From the NCBI RefSeq assembly GCF_963576675.1, contig NC_088918.1:40705501-40769500 (forward strand): 64,000 nt of DNA, written 5' to 3'. The translations under genes and the position numbers were made by a program. The notes under the pieces were generated by a model. The model was not told the origin of the DNA. It was given only the letters and a program-made list of their open reading frames with translations, and did not search any database. Each line of letters opens with the position of its first letter. The first letter of the stretch is position 1. This document shows positions 11,080 to 20,941 of the stretch, piece after piece. The DNA comes from Euphorbia lathyris. Lineage: Eukaryota > Streptophyta > Magnoliopsida > Malpighiales > Euphorbiaceae.

Positions 11080-13115
11080 TGTCACGACCCAACCCAGGCC
11101 ATGACCGGCGCATAAATTAAATTAAATTTAATCTATGCTAGCCTTAATTCTGAACTAATAGAAATTCCAAAATTTACTAACAGAATATCAAACTCGTCTC
11201 AATTACATCAATAAACCTTAAAAGAATCAAATGTGTAAGTCTAAACCTCAATAATCAAAATTCTCTAACGGATAAAATAAAGCTAAATTCTTAAGCAGTC
11301 TCCTTCAACAACAATCCAGGGGTTACCTCACGAACAGGGACCTTAATCTGAAAAAGAAAGATTCAACGTGGTATGAGATTTTCGTCTATATGAGCGAAAA
11401 CCTCAGTGAGCAGTAGCTATAGCACACAACAGAAAGGGAACAGGCAGGCAAGCTGATACTCTTAAATTATGACAAATATAGTATTTCAAAATCAGTTAAA
11501 CTAAAGAGTTAATACCAGATAATCAATTCAAATATTTGTAATCAATTGTCAAACACAATACTGAAGCCTTTCGAAATATCAAATAATAGGATAATCAGAA
11601 AATAAGGCAAAAGCTTTAAAACACATGGTACAGTGTAACAGAGTGGTGATACTGCACACCACCAGGGCCAGATAAATGGTCAGCGCGCTACCAATAACAG
11701 ATACAGATAACAGATATTGCCTTCACCGATCTTATGCATGATTCTAATGTTGACACAACTGACGACAAAACTGACAACTGACATCATGACTCGAAGACAG
11801 ATGCAAAGTCCTAATGATATACTGAGCACTTGTACCAGTTTGAAAATATATAGTATATATTTATATATACGTCAGAAAAATCATAACTGGATGAACGAAT
11901 TATCAGATTTCTAAATAAAAGTAATAACCGCGATAAATCGCGTATCAGAAATGTCAAAGCATATCAAATCAAATTTTAATAATTTCATTGTAACTGATAA
12001 TAAAACAAATCAAATATAAGGGCCTGTTCCCAGAATATAGGCTCTAATACTAAGGATATTTAGTAAATGTAAGGTTCAAAAAGTACGTTTTTCTAAAAGA
12101 AATTATACAATCAAATGTCAATTTTGATAAACAATTTAAAGTCAGAGGTTTCAATCAAATAGTGTCATATACTATAATTACCACTCACCTGGAATTTAGA
12201 CAGAAGCTAGAACCGAAAAGCTCGTCTCTCAATCAACTGAAGGAATATCGGAATTTCCTATTGATTCAATGAAAATGGAGAATGAATTAACTAATATTAA
12301 TCATGTCTAAACTAATGGGATAATTAACATTTTAGGGGAAAAGTAATTAAACCTTCATGAACTAATTAGTTAACTAACTGGTTAAGAAATTTCAAAACTA
12401 TAAAAATAATCTTAGCTACTGCAAAACGTAACAATATGAAATCAATTTAAAAAAAATTGAAAACCATCACAAACTCTCAATTAAAAGGAATATATAATGG
12501 CAAGGGTTGAAAAAGAAATCTTTTAAATCAACATGAGCCTTTGTAAAGAGAATGACGAATTTGATCCCACTTTCCACCAAAATTCCATAAATTTTAAATC
12601 CACTTTAAGGCTACAGGGGCAAAAATACAAATTGAACTCCAAAACCCAAAGCACCCAAGCCCTTCAATAATATTTAATTAAAATGGTAATGATATGAACA
12701 CAAGCTTTTTTTGTTTAAGAGGTTACAACACTTTGACGGAAACAAAAACAGCAAAAGAAGACAGAGAAAGATGTATGAGATTTGTGAGACAGAACAAATA
12801 CAACAAGAGATTAGGGACTCACTTTTCAATTGATGAAATCAACTCTAGTCACTGATCAAAGCCTTAAAGGAGGAATTTTTTTTGAAGTTTTAGGGATTGC
12901 AATAAAACTGTCGGCTGCTGCTGCTTCTTTTTTTTTTTTTTTGTACAAGGAAGGGTAAAGCTGTTTTAAGTGGTTAGGGTATGCTTGGTAAAAGTAATTA
13001 GGTTGTAAAAGAAATTTTAATTAAAATAAATAAATAGAATTATATATTAAAGAAGAAAATTAACTAATAATTACATCTATATATTTATAAATTGATCAAA
13101 ATTACGGTTATTACA
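11080..13115. mobile_element. 2036-bp solo LTR, TSD GGTTC
   Basis: Begins TGTCACGACCC and ends GGTTATTACA. It is flanked by GGTTC on both sides (11075..11079 and 13116..13120). It has no coding region, primer site or second LTR. It interrupts the copia RNase H frame, so it is younger than the composite block's copia content. The GACCC terminus is common among plant gypsy LTRs, but the parent family and its orientation are not determined. Confidence 0.8.
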
Positions 13116-13120
13116 GGTTC

Positions 13121-14262
13121 CTTTACTTGTGCAATGGCTCCATTGTTATCACAGTACAAAGTAATGAGATTCACAATGTCAGGCACCACACCAATTTCGG
13201 TAATGAACTTCTTAATCCAAACTGCTTTCTTTGCTGCCTCCGCAGCAGCGATGTACTCAGACTCGGTCGTAGAGAAAGCCACGCTTCCCTGCTTGGAACT
13301 CTTCCAACTGACCGCGCCCCCATTCAAGATAAACAGGTATCCTGATTGGGATCTAAAATCGTTCTCATCTGTGAGATGACTGGCATCTGAAAATCCTTCT
13401 ATTTTCAAATCCCCTTCTCCATACAGTAGGAACATGTCTTTAGTCCTTCTCAAGTACTTAAGAATTTTCTTGACGGCATTCCAATGCTCATCACCTGAAT
13501 TTCCTTAATAGCGACTCGTTATGCTTAACGCGAACGCTACGTCAGGTCTAGTGCATAACATAGCATACATAATCGAACCAATCGCGCTGGCGTACGGAAT
13601 TACAGCCATGCGTTTCTTATCATCTTTTAGGACATTGATGATTGTTTAACTCTACCCCATGTACCATGGGTAAGTTACCTCTCTTCGATTCAAGCATGCT
13701 AAACCGCTTTAGCACCTTTTCAATGTATGTAGCCTATGAAAGACCAAACAGTCTTCTTGATCTATCTCTATATATCTTTATCCCTAGTATATAAGATGCT
13801 TCACCAAGGTCTTTCATGGAGAAGTTACCTGATAACCATACTTTCACCGACTGTAGTAGAGCTATGTCATTTCCCATTAGTAATATATCGTCCACATATA
13901 ATATGAGAAATGCAACTGAGCTCCCACTAACTTTCTTGTAAAGACAAGCTTCTTCGTAATTTTGTTCGAAACCAAACTGTTTTATGGCTTCGTCAAAACG
14001 CTTGTTCCAGCTTCTTGATGCTTGCTTGAGTCCATAAATGGATCTCTAAAGTTTGCAAACCTTAGTTGCATCCTTTGATGTGAAACCTTCAGGTTGCATC
14101 ATATATACATCCTCAAGCAGGTTTCCATTTAGGAAAGCTGTTTTCACATCCATTTGCCAAATCTCATAATCGTAGTGAGATACAATAGCGAGCATTATTC
14201 TGATTGATTTGGACATGGCTACTGGAGAGAAAGTTTCGTCATAATCAACTCCTTGTTTCTGA
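13121..14262 (-). pseudogene. copia RT and RNase H N-terminal part
   Basis: Minus-strand blocks in order: GVDYDETFS, the MDVKTAFLNG and IYGLKQASRSWNKRF blocks, the catalytic YVDD (FLILYVDDIL), then RNase H with AVSWKSSKQGSVAFSTTESE and LYCDNNGAIAQVKEP. There are several in-frame stops and a frameshift near 13505. The N-terminal fingers of RT, integrase and protease are absent: gag is joined directly to RT at about 14263. Confidence 0.8.
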
Positions 14263-14263
14263 C

Positions 14264-14615
14264 GGTATATTCATCCCAGAGCATCTGTAGTCGTGTGAAG
14301 TAATCTGAGACTGATTTGTTACCTTGCTTTAGAGTGTAAATTTCTCCTTGAAGCGTCGCTAAGCGAAAGACATCTGACTGTGCGAATCTTTCTTTGAGAT
14401 TGACCCAGACTCTCATTGCATCTCCCATCCACAAGACACTTTGAGCAATTGAAGTCGATAAAGACCTTACTATCCATGAAAGAACGAGATTGGTGCACCT
14501 CTTCCAGATGATAAATTGAGCCGAGTTACTTGCTGGTGCTTCAATCATGTCATCTACAAAGTCCAATTTGTTTTTGGATAACAAAGCCATCTTCAAGTTC
14601 TGACTCCAGGAGTGG
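14264..14615 (-). pseudogene. copia gag N-terminal domain (UBN2 type)
   Basis: The minus-strand frame reads YHSWSQ then KMALLSKNKLDFVDD, LATLQGEIYTLKQGN and FTRLQMLWDEY, which is typical copia gag. It starts abruptly at the inner edge of the right inverted repeat and ends abruptly at the RT segment. The missing middle and the zinc knuckle are found separately at the far left of the block (8745..9066). Confidence 0.75.
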
Positions 14616-14679
14616 TAATCATTAGTGCAAAGTAAATATAATGCTGTAAATAATTATAAATTAAGCATATAAGTTAACA
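14616..14679 (-). repeat. right inverted terminal repeat of composite block
   Basis: Inverted partner of 8625..8688, ending GCATATAAGTTAACA. It is followed at once by the TTATG duplication and the resumed LINE 1 frame. Confidence 0.85.
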
Positions 14680-14684
14680 TTATG

Positions 14685-16705
14685 TCAACTCGCGACGCAG
14701 TCTATGTTACCCTGGGTTTGTATTGGGGCTTCAATGATTTGTTGTCCTAGGCGGAAAAGAGGGGTGGGAGAGTTTATCCTCAGGGTTTGATAGATGGATT
14801 CCGGGAAGCTCTAGTGAAAAGTGGACTTGTGGATTTAGGTTTCACTAGATCCCAGTATATGTGGGAGAGGGGATAAGGACTGATCAATGGGTTGAAGAGA
14901 GGTTAGATCGTGCCTTGGCTTCACAGGCATGGCTTGAGCTATTCCCAAATGTTGTTGTCAAAGTCTTAAATTTTACTTCATCTGATCATCTCCCTCTACT
15001 CCTATCTCTCCAGCAGCAAAGTAAGAAGGTATGGGTGAGAAAATTCAGATTTGAGAATGTGTGGCTCCAGAGTAATGGTTGTCAAATGATAGTTGAAGAA
15101 TCTTGGCGGAAGTGTGGAAATGTGCCGGTGGCGGATAAAATTGAAGCTTGTAGCCGTGATCTTTAGAATTAGGGGACTGATTATGTGAGTTTGCTAAGGA
15201 GGAAGCTAAAGCAGATGAAAGGGGCTTTATTCCAACTGTGAAATCGAAGAGATGCTGAGGCAATTCGTATGTTTCAGGAGCAACATGAGCTATATTTTCA
15301 ATTTTTGGGAAAGCTAGAGGTCTTTTGGAAGCAGAGATCAAAAGTGTTTTGGTTGAAGTTGGGTGATTCAAATACACGTTTTTTCCATTCGTTTGCGAAT
15401 GGGAGGAGGAAGCAGAATAAAATTGAGAAGTTGAAGGATGATGATGAGATCTGCCATGATTAGGAGAGTGGAATGAATTTGGTTATTAAATCTTATTTTC
15501 AGGATTTATTTCAATCTTCCAATTCATTTTCATTGGAGACTTTAGACAACATACAAGCAGTTATAACTGAAGAGCAGAATGGTGCACTTTTAGCACAGTG
15601 ACACAGAAGGAAGTAAAGGAGGCGGTATTTAGTATGCACCCTAACAAAGCTCCAGGGCCCGATGGATTGAATCCGGCCTTCTATTAGACGTTTTGGTCAA
15701 TTATTAGGACTGATGTGGTGAGGTTCTGTCAAGAATTTATTAATACGGGCTATTTACCTCCACATGTTAATGATACAAATATTGTTCTTATCCCAAAGAA
15801 GAAACAACCAGAAACAATGAGGGATTTTTGTCCGATATCATTGTGTAATGTTTTTGTACAGAATTCTCGCTAAGGTAATTGCTAATCGCCTGCAGGCTTT
15901 ATTACAGTGTATGATATCTGAAGCACAGAGTGCGTTTGTCCCGGACCGATTAATCACGTATAATATAATTATTATGTTTGAGGCAACACATTATCTGAAT
16001 CGACAGACACAAGGGCGTTTTGGTACGGCTGCGCTCAAGATCGATATGAGTAAGGCTTATGATCGCCTTGAATGGGGTTTTGTCCGAGCAATGCTGGGAA
16101 GATTTGGCTTTTCTGATACATGGGTGAATCTTATCTTAACATATATTGGAACGGTTAAATATAAGGTTCTTATAGAGGGTTAGGAAATCGGGCCGATTTT
16201 GCCATATAGAGGGGTAAGGCAAGGAGATCCCCTATCACCCTGCCTTTTCATTATTTGTGTGGAGGGTTTGAGTGGTTTGATCCGCCAAAAGGCTCATGAA
16301 GGATTATGGCACGGGTGTAGGATAACCAGAAGTGCACCTGTGATTAGCCAATTGTTTTTTGCCGATTATTGTTATTTATTCTTTAGAGCTTCAGTGGATG
16401 AGTGTGTAGTTGTACAAAATGTGTTGAATGAATACGAGCTTGCTTCTTGACAGGTTGTCAACTTTAATAAATCGGCAATCATGTTTAGTAGGAAAGTGGA
16501 GGCGGGGGTTCGCATGAAAATTTTCCAAGTGCCGGGGGTGCAGGAGACGTCTGATCAAGGGCTATATTTGGGGCTTCCGTCGATGGTGGGTGGAATAAGA
16601 CTGAAGTGTTGCGATTTATTAAGACCCGAGTGTGGGATCGTATCCAGACATGTCATAACCGCATGCTATCTCGCGCTGGCAAAGAGGTATTATTGAAAAC
16701 TGTTC
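14685..16705 (+). pseudogene. LINE 1 ORF2, endonuclease C-terminus and RT
   Basis: Continues the frame interrupted at 8619. The endonuclease end includes a damaged GDFND motif near 14730, then RTDQWVEERLDRALAS and FTSSDHLPLL. RT follows with NKAPGPDGLNPAFY (15640s), RPISLCN-like and IDMSKAYDRLEW blocks and RQGDPLSPCLF (16210s). The catalytic FADD is read as FADY (16360s), and stops occur at several places. The sequence ends in the RT region after 'GKEVLLKTV'-like codons, where an LTR fragment replaces it. No 3' tail is present, so this copy is truncated at both ends. Confidence 0.85.
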
Positions 16706-17031
16706 TACAACAGAAGACATTATTACATGCAAGTCTTAACAACATTATGTTAACCCCTTAAACATATTACTTGACTTGGAGTGATTTTAAGTTTATTAGT
16801 TTATCATAAAGTTTAGTCTCACTTTATGCTTGTATGAACACTTTATAATCACTTTAAATAAACTTTGAGATTTTCTTTTATTTAACTTAATCAGTTCCTT
16901 AATAAAAGATGAATGCCTTTATATAGTTAACATACTATATCTTATAAAACAAATGATTTAAAGGAACAATTCATTTACAAGTATTTATATCCTAAAACAA
17001 TTGTCTATACGATATAAAACCCCAACAGATT
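16706..17031 (-). mobile_element. truncated copia LTR fragment
   Basis: On the minus strand it starts TGTTGGGGTTTTATATCG at 17031. It follows the LTR at 10863 downward (shared 'GACAATTG', 'TTTATTTAAAGTGATTATAAAG' region, 'GCATGTAA') and breaks off at about 16706. It is a second LTR of the same family as the composite block, cut within itself where it meets LINE 1. Confidence 0.7.
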
Positions 17032-17780
17032 CTGCCTAGGAGCCTTTGTTGTTGTGGCTCTAAGGCGTCAGCATCCTCCATCATTTTCAGAGCTAGGTCA
17101 TGATCGACCTAAAGATGTCAGTGCGTTTCTTCTTCTACCACTCTCTAGACTCCACATGCAAAGAGTGGACTCGAGGAGGGAAGTTGGATGGAACTATTTA
17201 AGCGAGTCATTTCTATGTTAGTCCACGATTACTGTACTAATTTGATGTGGTTGAATCCCGTAAGTCCACTTTCAAACCTACAATTGGACATAAACAAAGT
17301 CAACAAGGGACGAAATTGGCTAACCAGCTTCGATACCTAAGTTAGATTTGAGGGAAGACTTGTGGATGAACACAATAGTAAATAAAAGCTATAATGCAAG
17401 CTTAATGAATGAATGAAGTCATATACCTTGAGTAGAGCCTTACTCTATTTATATCGTGATTGAGCTATAGAAGACTGTTATAAGCTTATGAGCGGGACGT
17501 GCTACGTGTCACCTGTCGGCAGCTGAAGACGTGTCAGTATATCGTGGCTCAATATCCCTCAAATCCACTAGGTCCATGATTTACGAGATTTGACGTGATT
17601 GACCTAATAGATGGATCATTGGCAGGGTCTTTAGAGACTTCCTCACTTAAGACCTTTAAGATGAGGTTGTGTTGAGCAACTTCACTGTGCTGAATCCACA
17701 TGTTCGCTTTCCCATGTGAAGGTACGGGCTTCGTAAGTTCCACGTGGGCGAGTTTATATTCGCTTGATATCAATTAGTAA
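17032..17780 (-). mobile_element. possible gypsy (Tat-like) LTR remnant
   Basis: The minus strand carries a TATA-like box (ATATAAATAG at 17445..17454). About 100 bases downstream is a 'CTAACTTAGGTATCGAAG' phrase that resembles a motif I recall from Tat-lineage LTRs. The 74-codon minus-strand frame at 17549..17773 matches no family I know. Boundaries and TSD are not visible, so the call is tentative. Confidence 0.4.
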
Positions 17781-18825
17781 AATTTTAAAGAGAATAAAAG
17801 GTAAGTTAGTTGTTAACTGTTAAAAGAAAACAAAGATCAAAATATCTGTAAGTCATCTTAGAATTTATATGTTACGTATGCCAACAATATACACAATCAA
17901 TTAGAAGAAGAATGCATACTACTTCATATATTAAAAAAAATGTATACAGTTAATTGATATTTTGATGCTTTAAAAACATAGTATATATTTAAGGCGTACT
18001 AACATTGCTTTTCCAGATTCTAAAAATACTTTTTCCAATTAAAATGAATATTTGATAAATACAAAATTATTTTCTTTAAAAAGCTGATAAAGCTTCTTTA
18101 AGTAAAAGGTGTATTTTGTACCTTTTAGAAAAGTAGTCACAACTTATCAAGATGAAAGTTGATATAAAATTTTACCATATCTAATGTATATATTTTTATT
18201 TTTTGATTTCTAGAATTTCTATAGTGTTCTTTCAAAAAAAAAAAAAAATCTATAGTTTTCCTCATAGCACTTTTACTTACGAAACAGCAACAATGGTAAA
18301 CTGCAGCTTAATTTTTGATCGTACTAGTCTCATGACATCCCATTCCTAACATGAAAATCACAATTTTCACATTTTAATTTTAGTGAAAATGGTTACTTTT
18401 CTTTCTAGGATTGTGTTTCTTTAAGCAAGGAGTTAAGAGTTGTTGCGACATGAACATTGCAAAAACAAGCTCTTTTATTTTTGTAAGAAACTCACTCACT
18501 CGGTATTCAGTGTTTGATCTCAATATTGGACCGCTTCATTAAAATTTGATTATACAAAGAATTAACACGCAATATCACATGTTTAGTGTCATCTACTTTA
18601 CAAACATGTCCCGTGATGCACAATTTTCATCTTCAGAAAATAAAAAAATGAATGCTGCTTAATTACAACATCTGGCAAAAATTTGGTATATCTGTACACA
18701 ACCATGTTTTCTTTTTCTTTTCCATTATTAGATAATAATGCAAAGCTCTGATTCATAATCATAAATTAGATATTACTCCACTACTAACATATACATCAGG
18801 CACCCATTAAATAATTAAAATTACT
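17781..18825. other. intergenic, downstream of the kinase gene
   Basis: AT-rich sequence without recognised elements. The last few hundred bases before 18826 are the 3' side of the kinase gene and probably include its 3' UTR and polyadenylation signals. Confidence 0.4.
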
Positions 18826-20130
18826 CTAACGAGGCAGAGGAGTATAATCAACTGCCGGTGTATAAATCAAGGCAGCAAGCTGAGGCCTTAATTTATCTTT
18901 CCAAATTTCATGTCCTGCTCTCGGATTCACTTCTTTCCCCTTTAATTCTACCAAAACCAACTCATCAGTTAATCGGTAAATTTCAATACCCATCACAAAA
19001 TTACCATCCTGTCCTTCCATTTTTGCTCCATCGTTCTTCGTCTTTGTCACCTTCAGTTTCTCAGCTCTCCCAATTTCTTCCACTCTCTCTATTATCTTCT
19101 CCGGCGACTTATCGGAGACGAAACGTTCACCGCAGGCCGAAATATCGGATTCGTCGAACATACAGGATAAATCGAAACCTGATGAGAAGGAGATTAAGTG
19201 GAAAGCATTCAACTTAGACTTGTGGTTTTCTTCTTGCAACTTGAAATCGAAATCCTCTGCCTGCAATTTCGTCTCTCTGTAATCCTTTTTGAACCATGGA
19301 TCGTTGAGAATCTCATCCATGGTAATTCTAGTATCGGGGTTGATCTCCAGAAGCCGAGAGAGGAATCTCTGCGTATCAGGAGAGGTCCATTTAGGAAATT
19401 TGAATTGCCCTTTAAAGATCTTACGGTACATAGCCATCAGGTTAGTGTCGTTGAACGGTAAATATCCGGCGATTAGAATATACAAAATGACGCCGCATGA
19501 CCAAACGTCAACCTTAGCGCCGTCGTATCCTTTCTTAGCCAGAATCTCCGGTGCAACGTAAGCAGGAGTTCCACATAAGGTATGTAGCATGCCGTCGGGT
19601 CGGACCTGATCCTTGACGGCGCTGAGACCAAAATCCGTGACTTTGAGGTCCCAATTGTCGTCGAGAAGGAGATTCTCCAGTTTCAAATCCCGATGAAACA
19701 CGCCTCTCTCGTGGCAATAGCGAACGGCCGTGATAAGCTGCTGAAAATACCGGCGGCTGAGATTCTCGCTAAATCGTCCCCTGGAAACCCTGGTGAAGAG
19801 CTCACCGCCTTTGGCAAACTCCATTACCAAATAGATCTTGGTTTTGGTAGCCAGAACCTCTAAAAGCTTCACGACATTAGGATGTCGCAAGCGGCGCATG
19901 ATAGAAATCTCCCGCTTAACCTGAGCCATAAAGCCTCCCTTCATGACTTTCTGCTTGCTGACGGCCTTAATCGCCACGCTCTGGCCGGTGCGGAGATTTC
20001 TGGCATGGTAAACTTTGGCAAAAGCTCCAACGCCAAGCAGGCGGCCGAGTTCATATTTGTCGAACAAATTATTGAACTCCGGCAAAATCTCTCCGGTGGA
20101 CTGTGAAAAGTTGGTGTAAAAATCCGCCAT
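18826..20130 (-). CDS. CIPK14-like: CBL-interacting protein kinase (SnRK3), CIPK14/CIPK11-like
   Basis: Intronless 434-residue Ser/Thr kinase, the expected CIPK size. Kinase domain about 26-280: glycine loop LGVGAFAKV (32-40), ATP-binding Lys55 in VAIK, catalytic HRD 146-148, metal-binding DFG 166-168, APE 193-195. The regulatory part has the NAF motif ([12 protein letters not shown] at 308-310) that binds calcium-loaded CBL sensors and relieves autoinhibition, then a PPI-type segment about 337-365 that docks PP2C phosphatases. Known role of the family: decoding calcium signals in ion transport and stress responses at membranes where CBLs sit. The lack of introns fits the intron-poor CIPK clade. 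Closest by recall is CIPK14/11 (KWTSPD, LTDELV). Oddity: the catalytic loop reads HRDLKLEN where HRDLKPEN is usual. No frame damage. This is the only clear host gene here. Confidence 0.95.
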   Translation of the reverse strand: MADFYTNFSQSTGEILPEFNNLFDKYELGRLLGVGAFAKVYHARNLRTGQSVAIKAVSKQKVMKGGFMAQVKREISIMRRLRHPNVVKLLEVLATKTKIYLVMEFAKGGELFTRVSRGRFSENLSRRYFQQLITAVRYCHERGVFHRDLKLENLLLDDNWDLKVTDFGLSAVKDQVRPDGMLHTLCGTPAYVAPEILAKKGYDGAKVDVWSCGVILYILIAGYLPFNDTNLMAMYRKIFKGQFKFPKWTSPDTQRFLSRLLEINPDTRITMDEILNDPWFKKDYRETKLQAEDFDFKLQEENHKSKLNAFHLISFSSGFDLSCMFDESDISACGERFVSDKSPEKIIERVEEIGRAEKLKVTKTKNDGAKMEGQDGNFVMGIEIYRLTDELVLVELKGKEVNPRAGHEIWKDKLRPQLAALIYTPAVDYTPLPR

Positions 20131-20349
20131 TGAGTAAGAAATTAAGAAATTGGGTAAGATTGAAATCGGAATTGAGGTTTACCATAAAAGAAAATCCAAA
20201 ATCGGAAACCATAAATGGAAGGTGAGGTGTCTATGAAAGTTGATTTCAGAGTGAAGTACTTTATATGAGAAAGGAAATGGCGTGAAAGAGTAGAAGTGTG
20301 TGAAAATGGAGATGGAGTGATATTGGAGAAGAGAAGAAGCAGTGTCTGT

Positions 20350-20357
20350 ATTTATAG
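20350..20357 (-). promoter_or_regulatory. TATA box of the CIPK gene
   Basis: The minus strand reads CTATAAATACAG about 220 bases upstream of the start codon. That would place transcription start near 20320 and give a 5' UTR of roughly 190 bases. Immediately upstream on that strand is a C-rich tract. Confidence 0.6.
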
Positions 20358-20360
20358 TAT

Positions 20361-20390
20361 AGGGGGGGGTGGGGGTGGGGGGGGGGGGGA
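20361..20390. repeat. G-rich homopolymeric tract upstream of CIPK TATA box
   Basis: About 30 bases that are nearly all G on the plus strand, broken by three T residues. It lies directly upstream of the TATA box of the minus-strand kinase gene. Such runs can form G-quadruplexes and mutate in length. Confidence 0.8.
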
Positions 20391-20785
20391 GTTTTAAAAA
20401 GTAGAATAAGTAAGGGAAGGGAAGAGTGGTAATTTTGTAATTTGAACAAGTTAAAAAGTTCGTCAGAGGCAAAGATGAACTGATACCACACACGTGGCTG
20501 GCGTTATTTGGGTCGAATTATATAGACCATAAGCAAAGATGCATACTTTTTAACGATCGATCATCAAATAATTGAGAGCGCTAGTTGGAGCTGTGGTATT
20601 ATATCCAATTATTTTCATAAATCCTAGTATTATTGTCGCCTCAAAGGTTATCAATTTGAAGTTATAATTATATAACATTATGTTTTCAATTCAGATGCAG
20701 TAGTTTTCTTATATTAAAATAATATAATAGTACTCAAACACAAATTTTACTGCACTCTTGTTGTAACTTGCAATACATCCCATCA
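20391..20785. other. upstream flank of CIPK
   Basis: Probable distal promoter of the kinase gene followed by AT-rich spacer. No element or gene is recognised before the TSD at 20786. Confidence 0.4.
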
Positions 20786-20941
20786 ATTAAAAAGTGATTT
20801 ACTAAACCCAGCCCTAAATTTATACTTCTAGCCCCGTGAATAGACCGAAATACCATTTGCACTAAATTTCAAAAAACTCAAAACCTCCCAAGAAGCCGAA
20901 ATGATTTTTGCTCAAATCCGGACAAATTAGTGAACCGAATC

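Larger units (their letters stand above)
8625..14679 (-). mobile_element. composite copia block with 64-bp inverted ends, TSD TTATG
   Basis: The block is flanked by TTATG (8620..8624 and 14680..14684) and its ends are TG...CA. The first and last 64 bases are inverted copies with two mismatches. On the minus strand the contents are: gag N-terminus, RT, RNase H (split by a solo LTR), purine tract, a copia LTR of about 1.8 kb, then the C-terminal part of gag. So gag appears at both ends of the insert. A 5-bp TSD and TG/CA ends are what LTR-retroelement integrase makes, but LTRs should be direct, not inverted. It may be a rearranged (auto-integrated or tandem) copia product, or a TIR element that captured copia pieces. 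Confidence 0.75.

Noticed and set aside
8625..14679. Terminal 64-bp repeats as ordinary LTRs
   Set aside because: They are inverted, not direct, and a separate longer LTR lies inside the block.
17549..17773. 74-codon minus-strand frame as a host gene
   Set aside because: No recognised family, and it lies in LTR-like sequence.
19198..19561. Plus-strand frames inside the CIPK gene
   Set aside because: Antisense shadows of a strongly coding kinase frame.
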